From: Thuidium tamariscinum
Taxonomy: Eukaryota > Streptophyta > Bryopsida > Hypnales > Thuidiaceae
NCBI GenBank assembly: GCA_947034885.2
Contig: OX344753.2
Span: 23,328,347 to 23,392,346, forward strand
Length of the DNA stretch: 64,000 nt
Reading direction: 5' to 3'
Position numbers and translations under genes: made by a program. Positions 33,575 through 45,300 of the stretch are shown here, piece by piece. Within the stretch, counting starts at the first letter, position 1; each line of letters begins with the position of its first letter. Below the pieces are notes generated by a model. It was not told the origin of the DNA. It worked only from the letters and a program-made list of their open reading frames with translations, and made no database searches.

Positions 33575-34657
33575 TTAACTAGCAAGCGGAGCTCCACTCC
33601 TGTCCTTCCGTCTTGAGTCCTGTCTTGAAAGTGGGTAGGCTTCGAGAAGCCCTTGCTCTTCATCCCCTTCCACTTTCTTCGGAGACGAGATCGGCAGTGA
33701 TACTGCCGCTTCTGGCTTCTTCGGTGTCGTTGTCGTCTGCTGGTAAAGCACACCTCCAAAGATCGTCAGCAACAAACAAAACAAGCCGGGAGTACTCGCA
33801 TGCTTGTCCCATATCAAGACATTGATCACCACTGTCAAAAGCTTGTTCACAACGCCGGTCACTGTGAACGCCGTGGCGGAGATCGCCCTTCTTGCCGCGA
33901 ATCCGAAGAAGCTGATTGCCAATCCAAACATACACGACAGTCCAACTGCAAGCATGGACACCGTACCGTGGAAAGAGGCGTTCGCAATCTCCCTGTACTC
34001 TCCCATGGCCACCAAGAAGAAAGGGGAGAGCATCAGCGAGAGCAGGTTATTGTAAAGCACGAAACCCCAAGTATTCAACCCTAGGTCTGTCACCATATGC
34101 TTGATATAAACCATCTCAGTGCAAATGGTAATTAGGTATGCAAACGCCCACGAGTACGCCGTCACCGTGAACGACGAGTCCGTGAAAACGTATCCCACGG
34201 CGCCCGCGAGAATGACGATCAACGACGCGAACGTGTACACCGACGGGAGCGCTTGCTTCCGGAACAAAGAATCCGCGAGAGCCACGAGGAGCGGCGTCGA
34301 GGAGCGGAACACAATAAATGTGTCGACATTGGCGTGCTTGAGGAGATTCGTGTTAGTGAAAATAGCGAGGTAGAAGACGAAAGCCGCGGGGAGAAACTTC
34401 TTGGCCGTGGACCACACAAAAGGGTCGTGCTGGATTAAACCTGTCTTCCCCGCTAACCATACTCCTACAACACTGGTGGCGTATTGCAAAGCAGTGAGCA
34501 ACCCCGGAAAGGGGAAATAGGTGATGGCGTACTTGTTGATGACGGCCAATAAGCTGGAGCACAAACCATAGCCTACCACCACTGAAACCGTCCCAAACTG
34601 ACTCGATTCACCCTTCCCCTTCATCTCATCAAACCCAACCCAACCCACCTCCCCCAA
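33575..34657 (-). CDS. GFT1: Golgi GDP-L-fucose transporter, GFT1/GONST4-like
   Basis: A 360-residue, intronless, hydrophobic protein of the nucleotide-sugar/triose-phosphate transporter (drug/metabolite) superfamily. It would exchange cytosolic GDP-fucose for GMP across the Golgi membrane, supplying fucosylation of wall polysaccharides and glycoproteins. The whole length resembles Arabidopsis GFT1 (GONST4) as I know it: GYGLCSSLLAVINKYAITYF (29-48), LPAAFVFYLAIFTNTNLL, HANVDTFIVFRS, TEMVYIKHMV, LYNNLLSLML and the nucleotide-sugar motif region TGVVNKLLTVVINVLIWDKH, with GVVNK at 268-272. About ten membrane segments are expected. The polar C-terminal tail (from about 312) faces the cytosol in this family. 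Start: ATG at 34657; a second ATG 11 codons in (MKGKGESS) is possible. One difference from the family is FRSSTPLL where FRSLTPLL is usual. Appears intact. Confidence 0.93.
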   Translation of the reverse strand: MGEVGWVGFDEMKGKGESSQFGTVSVVVGYGLCSSLLAVINKYAITYFPFPGLLTALQYATSVVGVWLAGKTGLIQHDPFVWSTAKKFLPAAFVFYLAIFTNTNLLKHANVDTFIVFRSSTPLLVALADSLFRKQALPSVYTFASLIVILAGAVGYVFTDSSFTVTAYSWAFAYLITICTEMVYIKHMVTDLGLNTWGFVLYNNLLSLMLSPFFLVAMGEYREIANASFHGTVSMLAVGLSCMFGLAISFFGFAARRAISATAFTVTGVVNKLLTVVINVLIWDKHASTPGLFCLLLTIFGGVLYQQTTTTPKKPEAAVSLPISSPKKVEGDEEQGLLEAYPLSRQDSRRKDRSGAPLAS

Positions 34658-35372
34658 ACCCTAATTCAGAGTACACGATGAAAATAGTCTCTCAAAACAT
34701 TCGTTGTCGTCGTCTTCCACATTCGAGCTCTGGGTTCTCCGGCACTCGTCGTCTTCGTCGTTGACGACCTGACTGGTTCAAATTCTGGACAAGCTCAAGT
34801 GAAGTGCGGGTTGCGAGGTGATAGCAGGTTAGAGCAGCGACCCGAAGTTTTGAGCTGAGAAATTGCTAGCTTGGGGAGCAATGGTTGAGATGGGAGAGAC
34901 GAAGTTGGCGATGGCGATGGCGATGGCGAGAAAAAAGAATTATTGAATATTGATTCAATGAGCAGCCCATGTGCAGTCGATTACAACTGAAAGGCACGAG
35001 TCTCAGTACGATTCCGTTCCGATTCAGTTGACTGGAGAGTGGAGAGTGAGGCTCTACAGGAAAGATCTTGCACCTATTTCCGACCTAGTGCTATGGAAAT
35101 GTAACGTAAAATTAATTCTCTTCAGCCAATAAGGGCGCCGAGGATCAATTTATCCCTGCAAGGTCTTCAAAGATTAAAAGTGTCCTTTCACTCTTTGGAT
35201 CATTGTCCAGGGATAACGTACTTACACGGTTATTTATTTATATGCTTCAGTTAGTTCTTGCATTTTTATTTTTATAGAGTAATTTTTTTTAGTATAAATT
35301 GGTGGTTTTTATAGGGTTCTAATTAAGAATCGGTTGTTTGGAGAAATGAATGGGCTTATTTGTAACTAACTA
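34658..35372. other. 5' flank of the GFT1-like gene
   Basis: Presumed promoter and 5' untranslated region (minus-strand gene). It contains CGTCGT-rich DNA near 34710-34770 and a short GGCGAT repeat near 34906-34927. No gene. Confidence 0.5.
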
Positions 35373-37734
35373 CACTAAAAATAATATTTAGTGTTGGATG
35401 GCATTTACTGTTTTTACCCCCTACACGATGGAACACTAAATCTCAACCTTACCAGAATTAGTGTAATATTAGACTTGATTGCATCGCCTTTGCCTTCCCT
35501 TCCCATGCATTCCCTTTTTTCTTGGCTTCCTAGCTTCATTTGCCTTTGTTTTGCCTTTGCTTTACTTAGTCCCCACATCCTTCCTTTCGTTCCACTTGCT
35601 CTTCACATTCCTACTTGCGCTCCACTTGTTCTCCACATTGTTCCTCTACTTCTACGATTTTGCAAATGACGGGATTTTGGGGGGGGGGGGGTATACTCGC
35701 CGAGAGCCGTGTTGGAATCTCCCGCCCGGTCGTTTCCCGTTCGATCCGGCCGGCCACTGCTCCGCCTTGTTGTCCCGCCTCTGCCTGCTAGCCTAGCAGG
35801 TCTGATCACCTCCGAATTATAATCTGTCGACGTTTTTTTTTGGTTTTTTTGGCCTATTTCCCGAATCTGTTTTCTTGATCTTAGGAATTCTAGCAACATG
35901 GCTGCCCTTTCTCTCAGAGATTCTCCTCGTCGCCTTACTCGCCTACAACAAGTTTCCACCATTGCTATCCGCAAACGCATCATCACTTGGATGGTTCAAG
36001 ATGAAATTGCCAATGGCATTCGTAGGCTCTACATTCGCACAATCAACGCATTTCCAGAGCATTTCCGTGCTCAAAGGAGTGCCAATCTTATGCGGGCTTC
36101 TCGTTGGTGGGCTTAGCATGAACAATTCTGCAATGAAGGAGAAGCAGATGCACCATCTCCGCCAATTTCTTGCAATAGGAGTCAAAGGGGAGGACAAAAA
36201 CAACTCTATACAAGGCCGATCCAGGTCATGATGCTAAGTGATCTGAATGGGTACTTTGGATCTACCCTAAACTTCTCGATGCATTTGACCAATTTAGAAA
36301 GGTTGGAGTGAAATTCTCATTGAAATTGCTCATTTAGTTAGCTATAACCATCTTATTAGATCCTACCTCTCCATATACAGCCCAATCTCATGATCCCAAA
36401 GACAATGTCTTGCTCACATCAAAGTTCACCCCGAGTTGGATTCAACAGTTTATGCATGTGCACAACATTGTCTTCTTGTCACAACATGGACACTTAACTT
36501 GTAGTCCCGAGAAGGAATTAGAAATCGAAATGGCAACAGCTTACCATCTAGGTGTGCTGCATAGAGGGTCCCAAATGGATATTTTTGATGAGAATATCAT
36601 GGAAAACATTGATGAAACTCATTTTGTCGTAAATTTAGACAATGGTCAAACATTGGGATTTACAGGGGACACAAATGTCAAGTATGCTAAAGTGGTTTCC
36701 GGTAGGGACTCTATGACCATGGTCATTAGAATCTCCGGGGGGCGTCAATCAATGATTAAAGCCCCCATGTTGATTTTTACCAATTCAAACAACAATTACC
36801 CTATTTGAGAACTAGAAGACAATATTCCAGGGGTATATTACAGATCCGACCTAAAGGATGGATGGACCAAGCCCTTTTTGTTGAACTCTTTGCTGAACTC
36901 TGAGTATTCCAAGCCGATATTCATGGCCGCACAAAAGTCATTTGGGTTGACAATTCTGTCGGCTACAACATGACCCGAAGGTTAAAAGATGTTTTAGAAG
37001 AAAAACAAGTCAATCTTAGATATTTACCACCAAGTTCTACACATTTATGTTAAGCAACAGATACATTTATCATTTCAAAAGTAAAAGACACCTCGACCAA
37101 GAGATGGGAAGCAAAGAAGGCTAAACTTATTGCAGCCAATGCTTGGCAAAATACCCCTCGAGCTGATGGATAATGGTCAGGAAAACTTACAAATCCACAA
37201 AAAAGATTTTTCTTACAGTTGGCTGCAAATAGCATTGAAGATGTGAATAGAGAGGTAGATTGTGATAATATATCATATGCTAGGAAAGCTATGATTAGAT
37301 CAAGTTTGGCTTTGAGTGTTGATGGCACTTGAAGTGTCAATCAACTCTTTTCATATCTACAAGAAATTATAGCCAAGCATCAACCACACTTCCAAGGCTA
37401 ACAAGTTCCAGCCCAAGTATAAAATCTAGATTTTTTTATATCTATATATTCATTTTTTTTCCTTATTTAATGTTCAAAGACTTCCTTCATTATAAATATT
37501 TTCAACATTTTCTACTCCTTCCATCATTTTCCTTCTCTTCAATCTTTTCCTTTGCAAATTCATTTTTTAAATATGTTCTAACACTAAATGCAAACCTCTT
37601 CAAATTTCAGATTTACTATAGAGTACTTTTAGTGTTAGAAATGAGATTTTGTGTTACTTACTTTAGTAGGGTTAATGATATTTAGTGTCATGGTTCGTAA
37701 ATAGTGTTGCTAACACTAAATATCATTTTTAGTG
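35373..37734 (+). mobile_element. Pogo-like DNA transposon (Tc1/mariner superfamily), degenerate
   Basis: A 2362-bp element with TA duplications at 35371-35372 and 37735-37736 and inverted ends of about 23 bp beginning CACTAAAAATRATATTTAG. The CACTA-like start is coincidental: the TA duplication and the DDE transposase place it in the pogo/Tc1 group. A run of 13 G occurs at 35679-35691. Confidence 0.88.
35898..37400 (+). pseudogene. Pogo-like DDE transposase, broken
   Basis: An N-terminal helix-turn-helix type part is open at 35898-36116 (RRLTRLQQVSTIAIRKR). The catalytic part starts at 36410: ENIDETHFVVNLDNG has the first aspartate (36611), then MIKAPMLIFTNSNNNYPI before a stop at 36806. 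In another frame KVIWVDN carries the second aspartate (36949-36951) and, after LRYLPPSSTHLC and a stop, ATDTFIISKVKD the third acidic residue, about 37 residues on. Stops at 37052, 37171 and 37330 fit C-to-T or G-to-A changes. Frameshifts and at least four stops mean it cannot make an active enzyme. Confidence 0.85.
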
Positions 37735-37736
37735 TA

Positions 37737-40700
37737 GTTCTCCCCATGCATTCCGTAGGATTGTCAAATAGTCTTTTGTAATATTATATAATGAATGATT
37801 GTCATCAAATTTTTGCATCCAACATTATTAACCCTTTAAAGATAAGATCCATTGCCAAGTAATCAAACATCATATGTAACCTAAGTTAATCATGTTCAAG
37901 CTAAATGTAGCGTGTTAAATTGTGTTCAAGTATCAATTTTATGTTTTTATTACTTGAAACTATGAATTGTATGTCACTATGAGAAATCTCAATTGGTTTC
38001 ATGAAAAACTGTAAATGTTATCATTTTTGTTGCAAAAATTGAAAATAGATAAGTAAAAATTGCAAAAACAATACATAGTATTTGAATTTTTCTCAAGAGG
38101 TACACATAGCAATGAAGATTAGTGTGGAATAATTTTCAATTAGTTGTTTTATTTTTTACATTCAAAACAATTACAAGAAAGACCTTGAAGTCAAATTTGG
38201 CTATTAAAAAAATGTACTTTTATTTAATTGATGTATAAATTTTGATATCTTTTGCTACTAGATAAATTATTTTCTAATTGTTAAATTTTTCAAAAAAATT
38301 CTGAAAAAAATCAAATTACAATGATTTCTTAAAGTTGAAGCTAGAATTAAAATTTTATGAATTATAATATATATTATAATAATCTGAAATTTCCTCCATA
38401 AATGAAGGTTAGAATGAAAAAAATAATTTTGTCATTTAAATTGAATATACATTTAAAAAAAACATATATATGAATGAAAAACATAACATCTGATTTTTTT
38501 TAATTTTAACATGTGGATCTTGCAATTACAGTATTTCTTGAAATTTCAGAATTTTTTCAAAATTTTAAAGTGATCTAAAAAGAGAACTTGTCAAACTTCA
38601 TTTTTCTTAGTTTCAATTAAATATCCAAAATGATTATATTCAAAGTTACAATCAAGGTTGACTACTTTTTGGATGCAAGGATCTTTATAGGTTAATGTTA
38701 TATTCACATCTTTGAGTTAAGTGTAAGCCGTAATTTTCATTAATTTTTTTTATAGAGGTTAATTTACCAAAAAAATGAAATATCTTTATATAAATTATTC
38801 CAACACTTCAAGTTTCTTTTTTCTAGAACTTCATCTCAACATTCAAAATGATTTCTTTTCCTTTTCAACAAAACTAAGTATCCGATTAAAAGTATAATTT
38901 CTACACTACTTTAAAAGTTTGGAAAATCATCAAAAAAATTCATTTTATTGAAGTTTAAAGTTGGGGAACTATAATTATATTCTCAATAACAAAGTGACAC
39001 AAAGATTTCCATTACAAAATAGTGTTCTATAATACAATGTACTTTTATTTGAAATTTATTCTATTTTTTAAGTACAATTAAACTTCTTATAATGCAGATT
39101 CCCTACTTGCATAAATGATTGTAGTTCTTTATTTGCATACTCCTCATGTGCATAAAGTTTGCTACATTTACCATTGATAGAACTATTTGTGTAAGACATC
39201 ACTATATTTTTTGATGAACCACCAATCAAAGATAATCACTACATAACATGAGCATGTAGACATAATTGACAATTAGCACTTGAGCTTCTTTATATGCATA
39301 TTATTAGAAACTAGTCAAACTACTCTCTATCATTCCAAATTTTCAATGTAACAAGAAAAGTTTGACAATATGTCTGGGGGGTTTAGTGTGTTAAAAAAAT
39401 AAATATATAGGTGTGAACAACAACTATTTTATAGGGGGGTATTTATTTTTATTTTTTTAACACGCTATCATTATGTAATTTTTGACTTTGGGTTATTAGA
39501 GAAGGGGCTCGCATTACTTACAATTCTAAATCGATATGAATAAATGATATGGTAATTTAGATTTTTAAAAATTCTACTACAATTTTTGTCCTACATTAAA
39601 TTTCTTTCAAATTTTTTTTCCACCACTAATGACTACTTACAACTATAATTTAACAGATATAGTCAAAAGTGTAGTCAATATTACTATTCATCTTCCATAA
39701 AAATTATCAATTACAATCATTTACTAGGATGGTACAATATTATTCAATGCTATCAATTGAACTTTAGGTTTGTATCATTTTTACAAGATCAATATGAATG
39801 ATATAGAGATTGATTTTTGATATCAACTTTACTTTAACCTACATTGTTTCATTCAATGTACATGTCTTCACAATATGCACAATAATATGTAGGAATTGTT
39901 TTTGCACTATCTTAATCGTATGAAATCATAATATAAAATACAATATAAGAAGTATTTGTGCACAATCATGGTAGTATGAAATAGTAGTGTGAAATGATGT
40001 TATGTAATGGTAGTATGAAATAGAATGTTTTCATTGTATTTACAAACACAATGAGTGAAAGAAAATATGCATATCATGTCTAGTCATGGAGATATGAACA
40101 AAACTGAGCTTGTACACCTAAACTCAAACATGCACTATTGTATGGTAGTATGTTCTAAAACCAACTTTCTTCTTTAAGCCATCCTCTAGGTGGCTCAATA
40201 ATGGATATATGATGGACTATTGATTATATCAAAAAAAAGGAAGAGTTAGTTCCTTCTTCTCCAATGGATGGTTGATACTTCTTTAAAGGTTGGTTTAAGA
40301 GCCACGGTAAGTTCATTTCTAATTAAGTGGATAGGTGTTCATTAATTCTTTTCAAAATGAGAATTGGTGGCACAACTACCTTCTTACATATGCTAAGAAA
40401 TCTAAAATAATAATTAACTCAAGCTTCCATTCAATCTTTAGTAAAGGTTGCATTTGGAAACCTTCTCTATTACTTTTTGCATGCCTCAATGCTTGTTTTT
40501 GGTTAAGCCATATCTTTTTTCACACCACTTAGGAGAGGGTTTTGCAAGGGCTACAAGTCACAAATAGGTTCCTATGGCATAATTCTTTGAAAATTCATAA
40601 CTAATTCATACAAGCTCAAAAGAATATGAAACTACTTGGATTAGATTTTGTATCAATTCTTCTTCAAGAGAAAAATAAGGGAAAATATTTTCAAACATCT

Positions 40701-40857
40701 AAAAACCATCAAAAAGTCCCAATATCCCTTGAAGTGTTGCTTTTAGAGCCAACTACATTAACTGAAGGGAAAACGAGAAAACAATCATTGGCTTCTACGT
40801 GAGAGGGAAATGATGCAAAAATCTTGCAAATTGTTGTGAAGACGGCCTACAACCAGA
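37737..40857. other. AT-rich intergenic DNA
   Basis: No gene recognised in about 3.1 kb of very AT-rich sequence. One tiny MITE candidate lies at 39386-39465. Confidence 0.5.
39386..39465. mobile_element. Possible 80-bp MITE
   Basis: GTGTGTTAAAAAAATAAA on the left and, complemented, GCGTGTTAAAAAAATAAA on the right, flanked by TA (39384-39385, 39466-39467). Low complexity makes chance similarity possible. Confidence 0.4.
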
Positions 40858-40859
40858 TA

Positions 40860-41132
40860 AGGTGGGTACACCCAAAAGCGCCACTTATTCATACTGAGCC
40901 TAGTTCCTGCTATTAATTAGTTCAAATTTTTATGTGGTCTTGTTGGCAAGTGAAAGCATGTTCCAACGCATCAAAGAATGCAGGATTTGGATACCATATG
41001 CAAAAGTTATTAACAGTCAAAGTCTGTTTCTGAAAGCGCCATCTACAGTCTGTGAACATGACTGATTTCAAAAATGTATGTGCACTGTAGATGGCGCTTT
41101 TAAGAACAGGGCTTTTTTGGGTGTACCTACCT
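40860..41132 (+). mobile_element. AGGTRGG-family MITE, copy 1 (273 bp)
   Basis: Ends AGGTGGGTACACCCAAAA / complement, flanked by TA (40858-40859, 41133-41134). It contains an inner inverted pair, GCGCCATCTACAG and CTGTAGATGGCGC. It closely matches 52257-52529 and, in inverted orientation, 57920-58193. Confidence 0.88.
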
Positions 41133-41134
41133 TA

Positions 41135-43339
41135 ATAAAATTTCTCTTAATTATTAGTCAATGCACTAGAGATTTTGAACATGTTGCAAGGTATGATTAA
41201 ATGATGATCTACCCCTAAATGCCTAAGGAGGTCCTTGGCTCCAAAACAGTGAATATATAGCCGTTTTCTTACCTTAAGCACAAAAATTTTGAATACAATG
41301 TTTCTGAAATTGTAACCATTGGATCTCATTAAGATATATGATTGAAACATATCTTGAAATTTTCAAGGCATTTCATTGTACCAATTTCCCGGAATTCATC
41401 AAAGAAGTTCTATTTCTCCTCATTTTTGCACTATCAAACTTTGGGCATCATGTGTTTCAAGGGTTCTAATTTTTATTAAATGCAAAATGTTGGCATTTTT
41501 TGACATATGAGTTCATAATGAACTTCAGAATAAGCCAAAAAAAATTACATCAATGTACTAAACCTACTACTTTCTCTAGGCCTTGCAATTACTTGCACTC
41601 TACTTTCTCAAAGCAATTGTATTTGTTTTCCAAGGTGGTCATCTTACCGTATCCTTCCCAGCTCCAATATTAGAATCCGTCTTCCACCTCCTTGTGTCAA
41701 CCTCACATCCAAAAAAGATTCTAACAACATGATTGTCTTCAATAAAATAAAATAAAATAAAATAAAAAGATGTCAATTACCTCCACCTCATCAAGAACTC
41801 TCATGATATAACCCCTCTCCAACTCACTTTTGACTTTGTCCAACAACTTTAGCTTCTAAAACTACCTGCTTACTCGCATACAAAACTTTAAGTTTATGCA
41901 ATTGTTGATCATTAACTTGAAAGGTATCTAAACCATGTAGGAAGATCTAATGGCTACATGATACTATTAAAAAACAACTTGTGTATTGTCCTCACCAATG
42001 CCCGCACCAATGTCTTTAAATGAATATACCTTGGCCAATATACCACTTACAAGGTAATTTTTTCAAACTTTTGGCCAAAAAAAGAATATAAAGGGGTGTA
42101 TTTCAGGATTATTGTATTTTCTAATGGCACCTATTATTCCATACTCTATAGTACTTCAAAGACGTCCAATGCCATTTTGTACACTCTGCAGTACAAATAA
42201 TCCATTTATAATTTTTTGCCCCCATATTTTTAAAATACCCTATCATTTGTTCGCAGGTATTTTCCTATTTCGACCATTTACTACCCCCCAAGCAATATGT
42301 TAAGTATATGTTATGCATTCTTTCACTTTTTTTTCAAGAATAAATGGATTTTGAAATTTTCACCAAAGTATATCTAAAAATGATGTGACATATGCTAGAC
42401 ATGCAATTTTCAGCTCTAAAAAATAAAACCAATAAACATCATTCATAAATAGCAACAAATCAAAGGATATAAAGTAGAGAATTGTGAGGTTTGACTACAC
42501 AATTATTGATTTGGCCTTAAAAAAAATTTGATGCTTTAACACTAAGGACTAATAGAGCTCTTTAGATGGTATGACATGTTTTTTTCATATTTAGAAAAAG
42601 ATAATTTTCTTTAAATCCTAAGATCTTTTCTTAATTTTGTACATTTTTGCTTATATTCTTATATAAATACATTATTTATTTCATTTAAAAAAATCAAATT
42701 GGACATAAATAAGGTTATCTTTTGAAAACTCAAATATTAATTTTTATGAATGAAAAATTATAAATAATGTGTTCATCATCTAGCATATGGATTTGAAAGT
42801 ACTTAAGAATCAACCTCTAAAGCTCTAAAGTACTTCAAAATACTTATATCTAAAGGAAGACTATATTTTATTTTATTTTTTCTTTAATAGTTTCAATCAA
42901 ATGATCTTTTAATTAATTTATTCAATTATATCTTCTAAAAAAAGTTTAGAAGAACTCCCACCAATTGGAACATTTAAATACATAAACTTCAAAAATTAGA
43001 TTGTTAATCAAATCCCTTCTCAAACAATGTACATTTGTCTTTCAATTTCTTCAGAATCTATATCTCATAACTCGTTTAGTCAATATACTAGAAAATGATT
43101 GAAAAATACATAGGAAAAAATTTAAACAAAAAAAATTTAATATTATCCATCTTCTAAGAACTTACAAAGCAAGAAGGTCATATAGAGTGGGAAAAAAATT
43201 CAAATAACTTTGAAAAGAAATTGAAAATCATAAATCCAAATCATAAATATGTTCAAGTAGAAAAACATATATTTTATGTTTTATTTTCATTTCAAAATTT
43301 GAGAATTGAATTCAATAAATGACTTTGTATGTTTTTTCT
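41135..43339. other. AT-rich intergenic DNA
   Basis: No gene seen. An (AAAAT)n tract lies at 41741-41766. Confidence 0.5.
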
Positions 43340-43343
43340 ATCT

Positions 43344-44073
43344 GGGTGAATGCAAGAAACACTTGTACTATTTTCCGTCACAAGCTAAGTGCTGATCTGT
43401 TTTTTGGCTATAACTTTTGCATTTTTGCTCGAAATGACTCAAGATTTATAGAAAAGGTACTCATGTTTATCATACACTTTACATAATTTTTTCATAATTT
43501 TTAAAAATATTTTAATACTAAAATAGTACTAGTGATTAAATGTCACAAATGAGAATTTGGAGGTTTTTAGTACTAAGGAGTACCTTTTTTTAATGATTTT
43601 GAGATGAAATTTTGATGAGATGGTCTTCTAGTAGATTTACATCTCTACACGTGAGGGATTTTGAAAAAAGTTATTTTTATGTGGTGTGGAAGTCTACAAA
43701 GTGAGATTCTTTCTACTTGAATTTTGAAACATATAAAATATTATTTTGGTGTTTTTTCTGGTGAATGACCATCTCCATAGAATTGTTGCAAATGGACACT
43801 TTTTATTTTTTGTATTTACTTATTTTTACTATTTTTCCCGAATTAAAACATGAAGGCATGTATTTTCTTGAGGTTTGGTGCTTTTTAAGTTCTACTTAGA
43901 GAATTTTTCTATCAATTTCCTTCAGTGAAAACCTTCATCTTAGAGGTCTATACATTGTTCATATTTTTCAAATATTTTTCAAATTGATTTTCTAATTTTA
44001 AAGTACTCTAGAAAAAGTCATGAGTACTGTAGTAAAACGCAACAAATAGTACAGGTGTTTCTTGCATTCACCC
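43344..44073. mobile_element. 730-bp element with 30-bp inverted ends
   Basis: Left end GGGTGAATGCAAGAAACAC then TTGTACTATTT; the right end complemented is the same with one change (CTGTACTATTT). ATCT occurs on both sides (43340-43343, 44074-44077), suggesting a 4-bp target duplication. No coding capacity; superfamily not assigned. Confidence 0.75.
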
Positions 44074-44077
44074 ATCT

Positions 44078-45093
44078 TCTTTGCCTTGAAAATAAAACTC
44101 CCCACACATTCATCCCACTATTTGAAATTCAATCATTCAAATTAGTGTTTACATGTCGGTATTAATCTATACAATCAAACTAGGGCTTTGTTGGCATCCA
44201 CTCTACTAGTGACAACCAACTGGAAATTTGTAAACTTGTAAATTTCAACATTTATTTCTTGAAGCTATGAACATATAAATAATAAATTTTGAAACCTATG
44301 TTTTTAATTTATTTCTTCTTCCTATGTCCTACAATAAGTGTTGACAATTTTGTTGAAAATATGATCTCAATTTTATGAATCATGCTAGGAAAAAGAATAA
44401 TCCAAAGTGGTTCAAATTTTATATCATTGGAATTAAAGAAAAGCATTGCATGTGTTTATGGAAAACTCAATAAAATAGGACAAAAAAATGCCTCTATACA
44501 ATCTATTCATAACAACTTTTAAAAAACATGTATCCTAGAGATGGCACTTAGTTTCGGACAAAATGAGGGATTTTTAAAGAGTAGTTTATAAAATATTTAT
44601 TTAAATATATCTTTAATTTAAAAAGTATTAATCTGCCAAAAGTTGTAAACAATTATAGTTTTGATCATACATTTAGTTTTTTTCAAAAGATTTTTTCATC
44701 TATAGGGCTTATAGACAATTAGTCTTCTAATGAATCCAATAATGATCTTTAGATTGGAATTAGATAAGGCAATATTTTAAATCTTATATATCTAGTTATA
44801 TCTATATCTATTTTTGCATTGACAAATGTAGGATGAACTAGGTGTGAGAGACATGCCTAAAATCACAAAATGAAGTCCAAATTGTAAAGTGACAATTAAT
44901 AAAATTGAGGCTATCATGGAATGAAATCCATTACAAAAAACCCAGTGTTAAGGGAAGCCCCAACTTCTATCCCAACTAATTTATAGCCATTCATATACTA
45001 TACAATTTTTTTGTATCTTTAGTCATCTTCCATTGCTTACATTTGTAAATAAACTATATCTTTTTGTGCTCTCTACACTACAAATGATTCCCA
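44078..45093. other. AT-rich intergenic DNA
   Basis: No gene or repeat boundary recognised. Confidence 0.5.
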
Positions 45094-45097
45094 TTAA

Positions 45098-45296
45098 CCC
45101 TTGAGCACCCAATATGATTTTCAAGAGAAAAACACAAAATGCCACTCAAGTTGGCCCATTGATGAAAAATAAGATCCAAGAGATTTCAAGAAGATTAGGG
45201 AAGGAAATTTTGGGAAAAATTGTAGAAGTTTTCACCATACAACTTACAAGATTATAATGGACGACGCTAGATATGGGGCATTGGGGCTCTCAAGGG
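45098..45296. mobile_element. TTAA-flanked 199-bp element
   Basis: Flanked by TTAA (45094-45097, 45297-45300). Ends CCCTTGAGCACCCAATATG and, complemented, CCCTTGAGAGCCCCAATGC, an imperfect inverted repeat of about 18 bp. No coding capacity. Confidence 0.65.
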
Positions 45297-45300
45297 TTAA

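Noticed and set aside
33613..34438. Open frames on the plus strand opposite the GFT1-like gene
   Set aside because: They are shadows of the GC-rich transporter coding sequence; their products have no sensible composition or family.
35373..35395. CACTA-type ends of the 35.4-37.7 kb element
   Set aside because: The flanking duplication is TA and the transposase is a pogo-like DDE enzyme, so the CACTA letters are coincidental.
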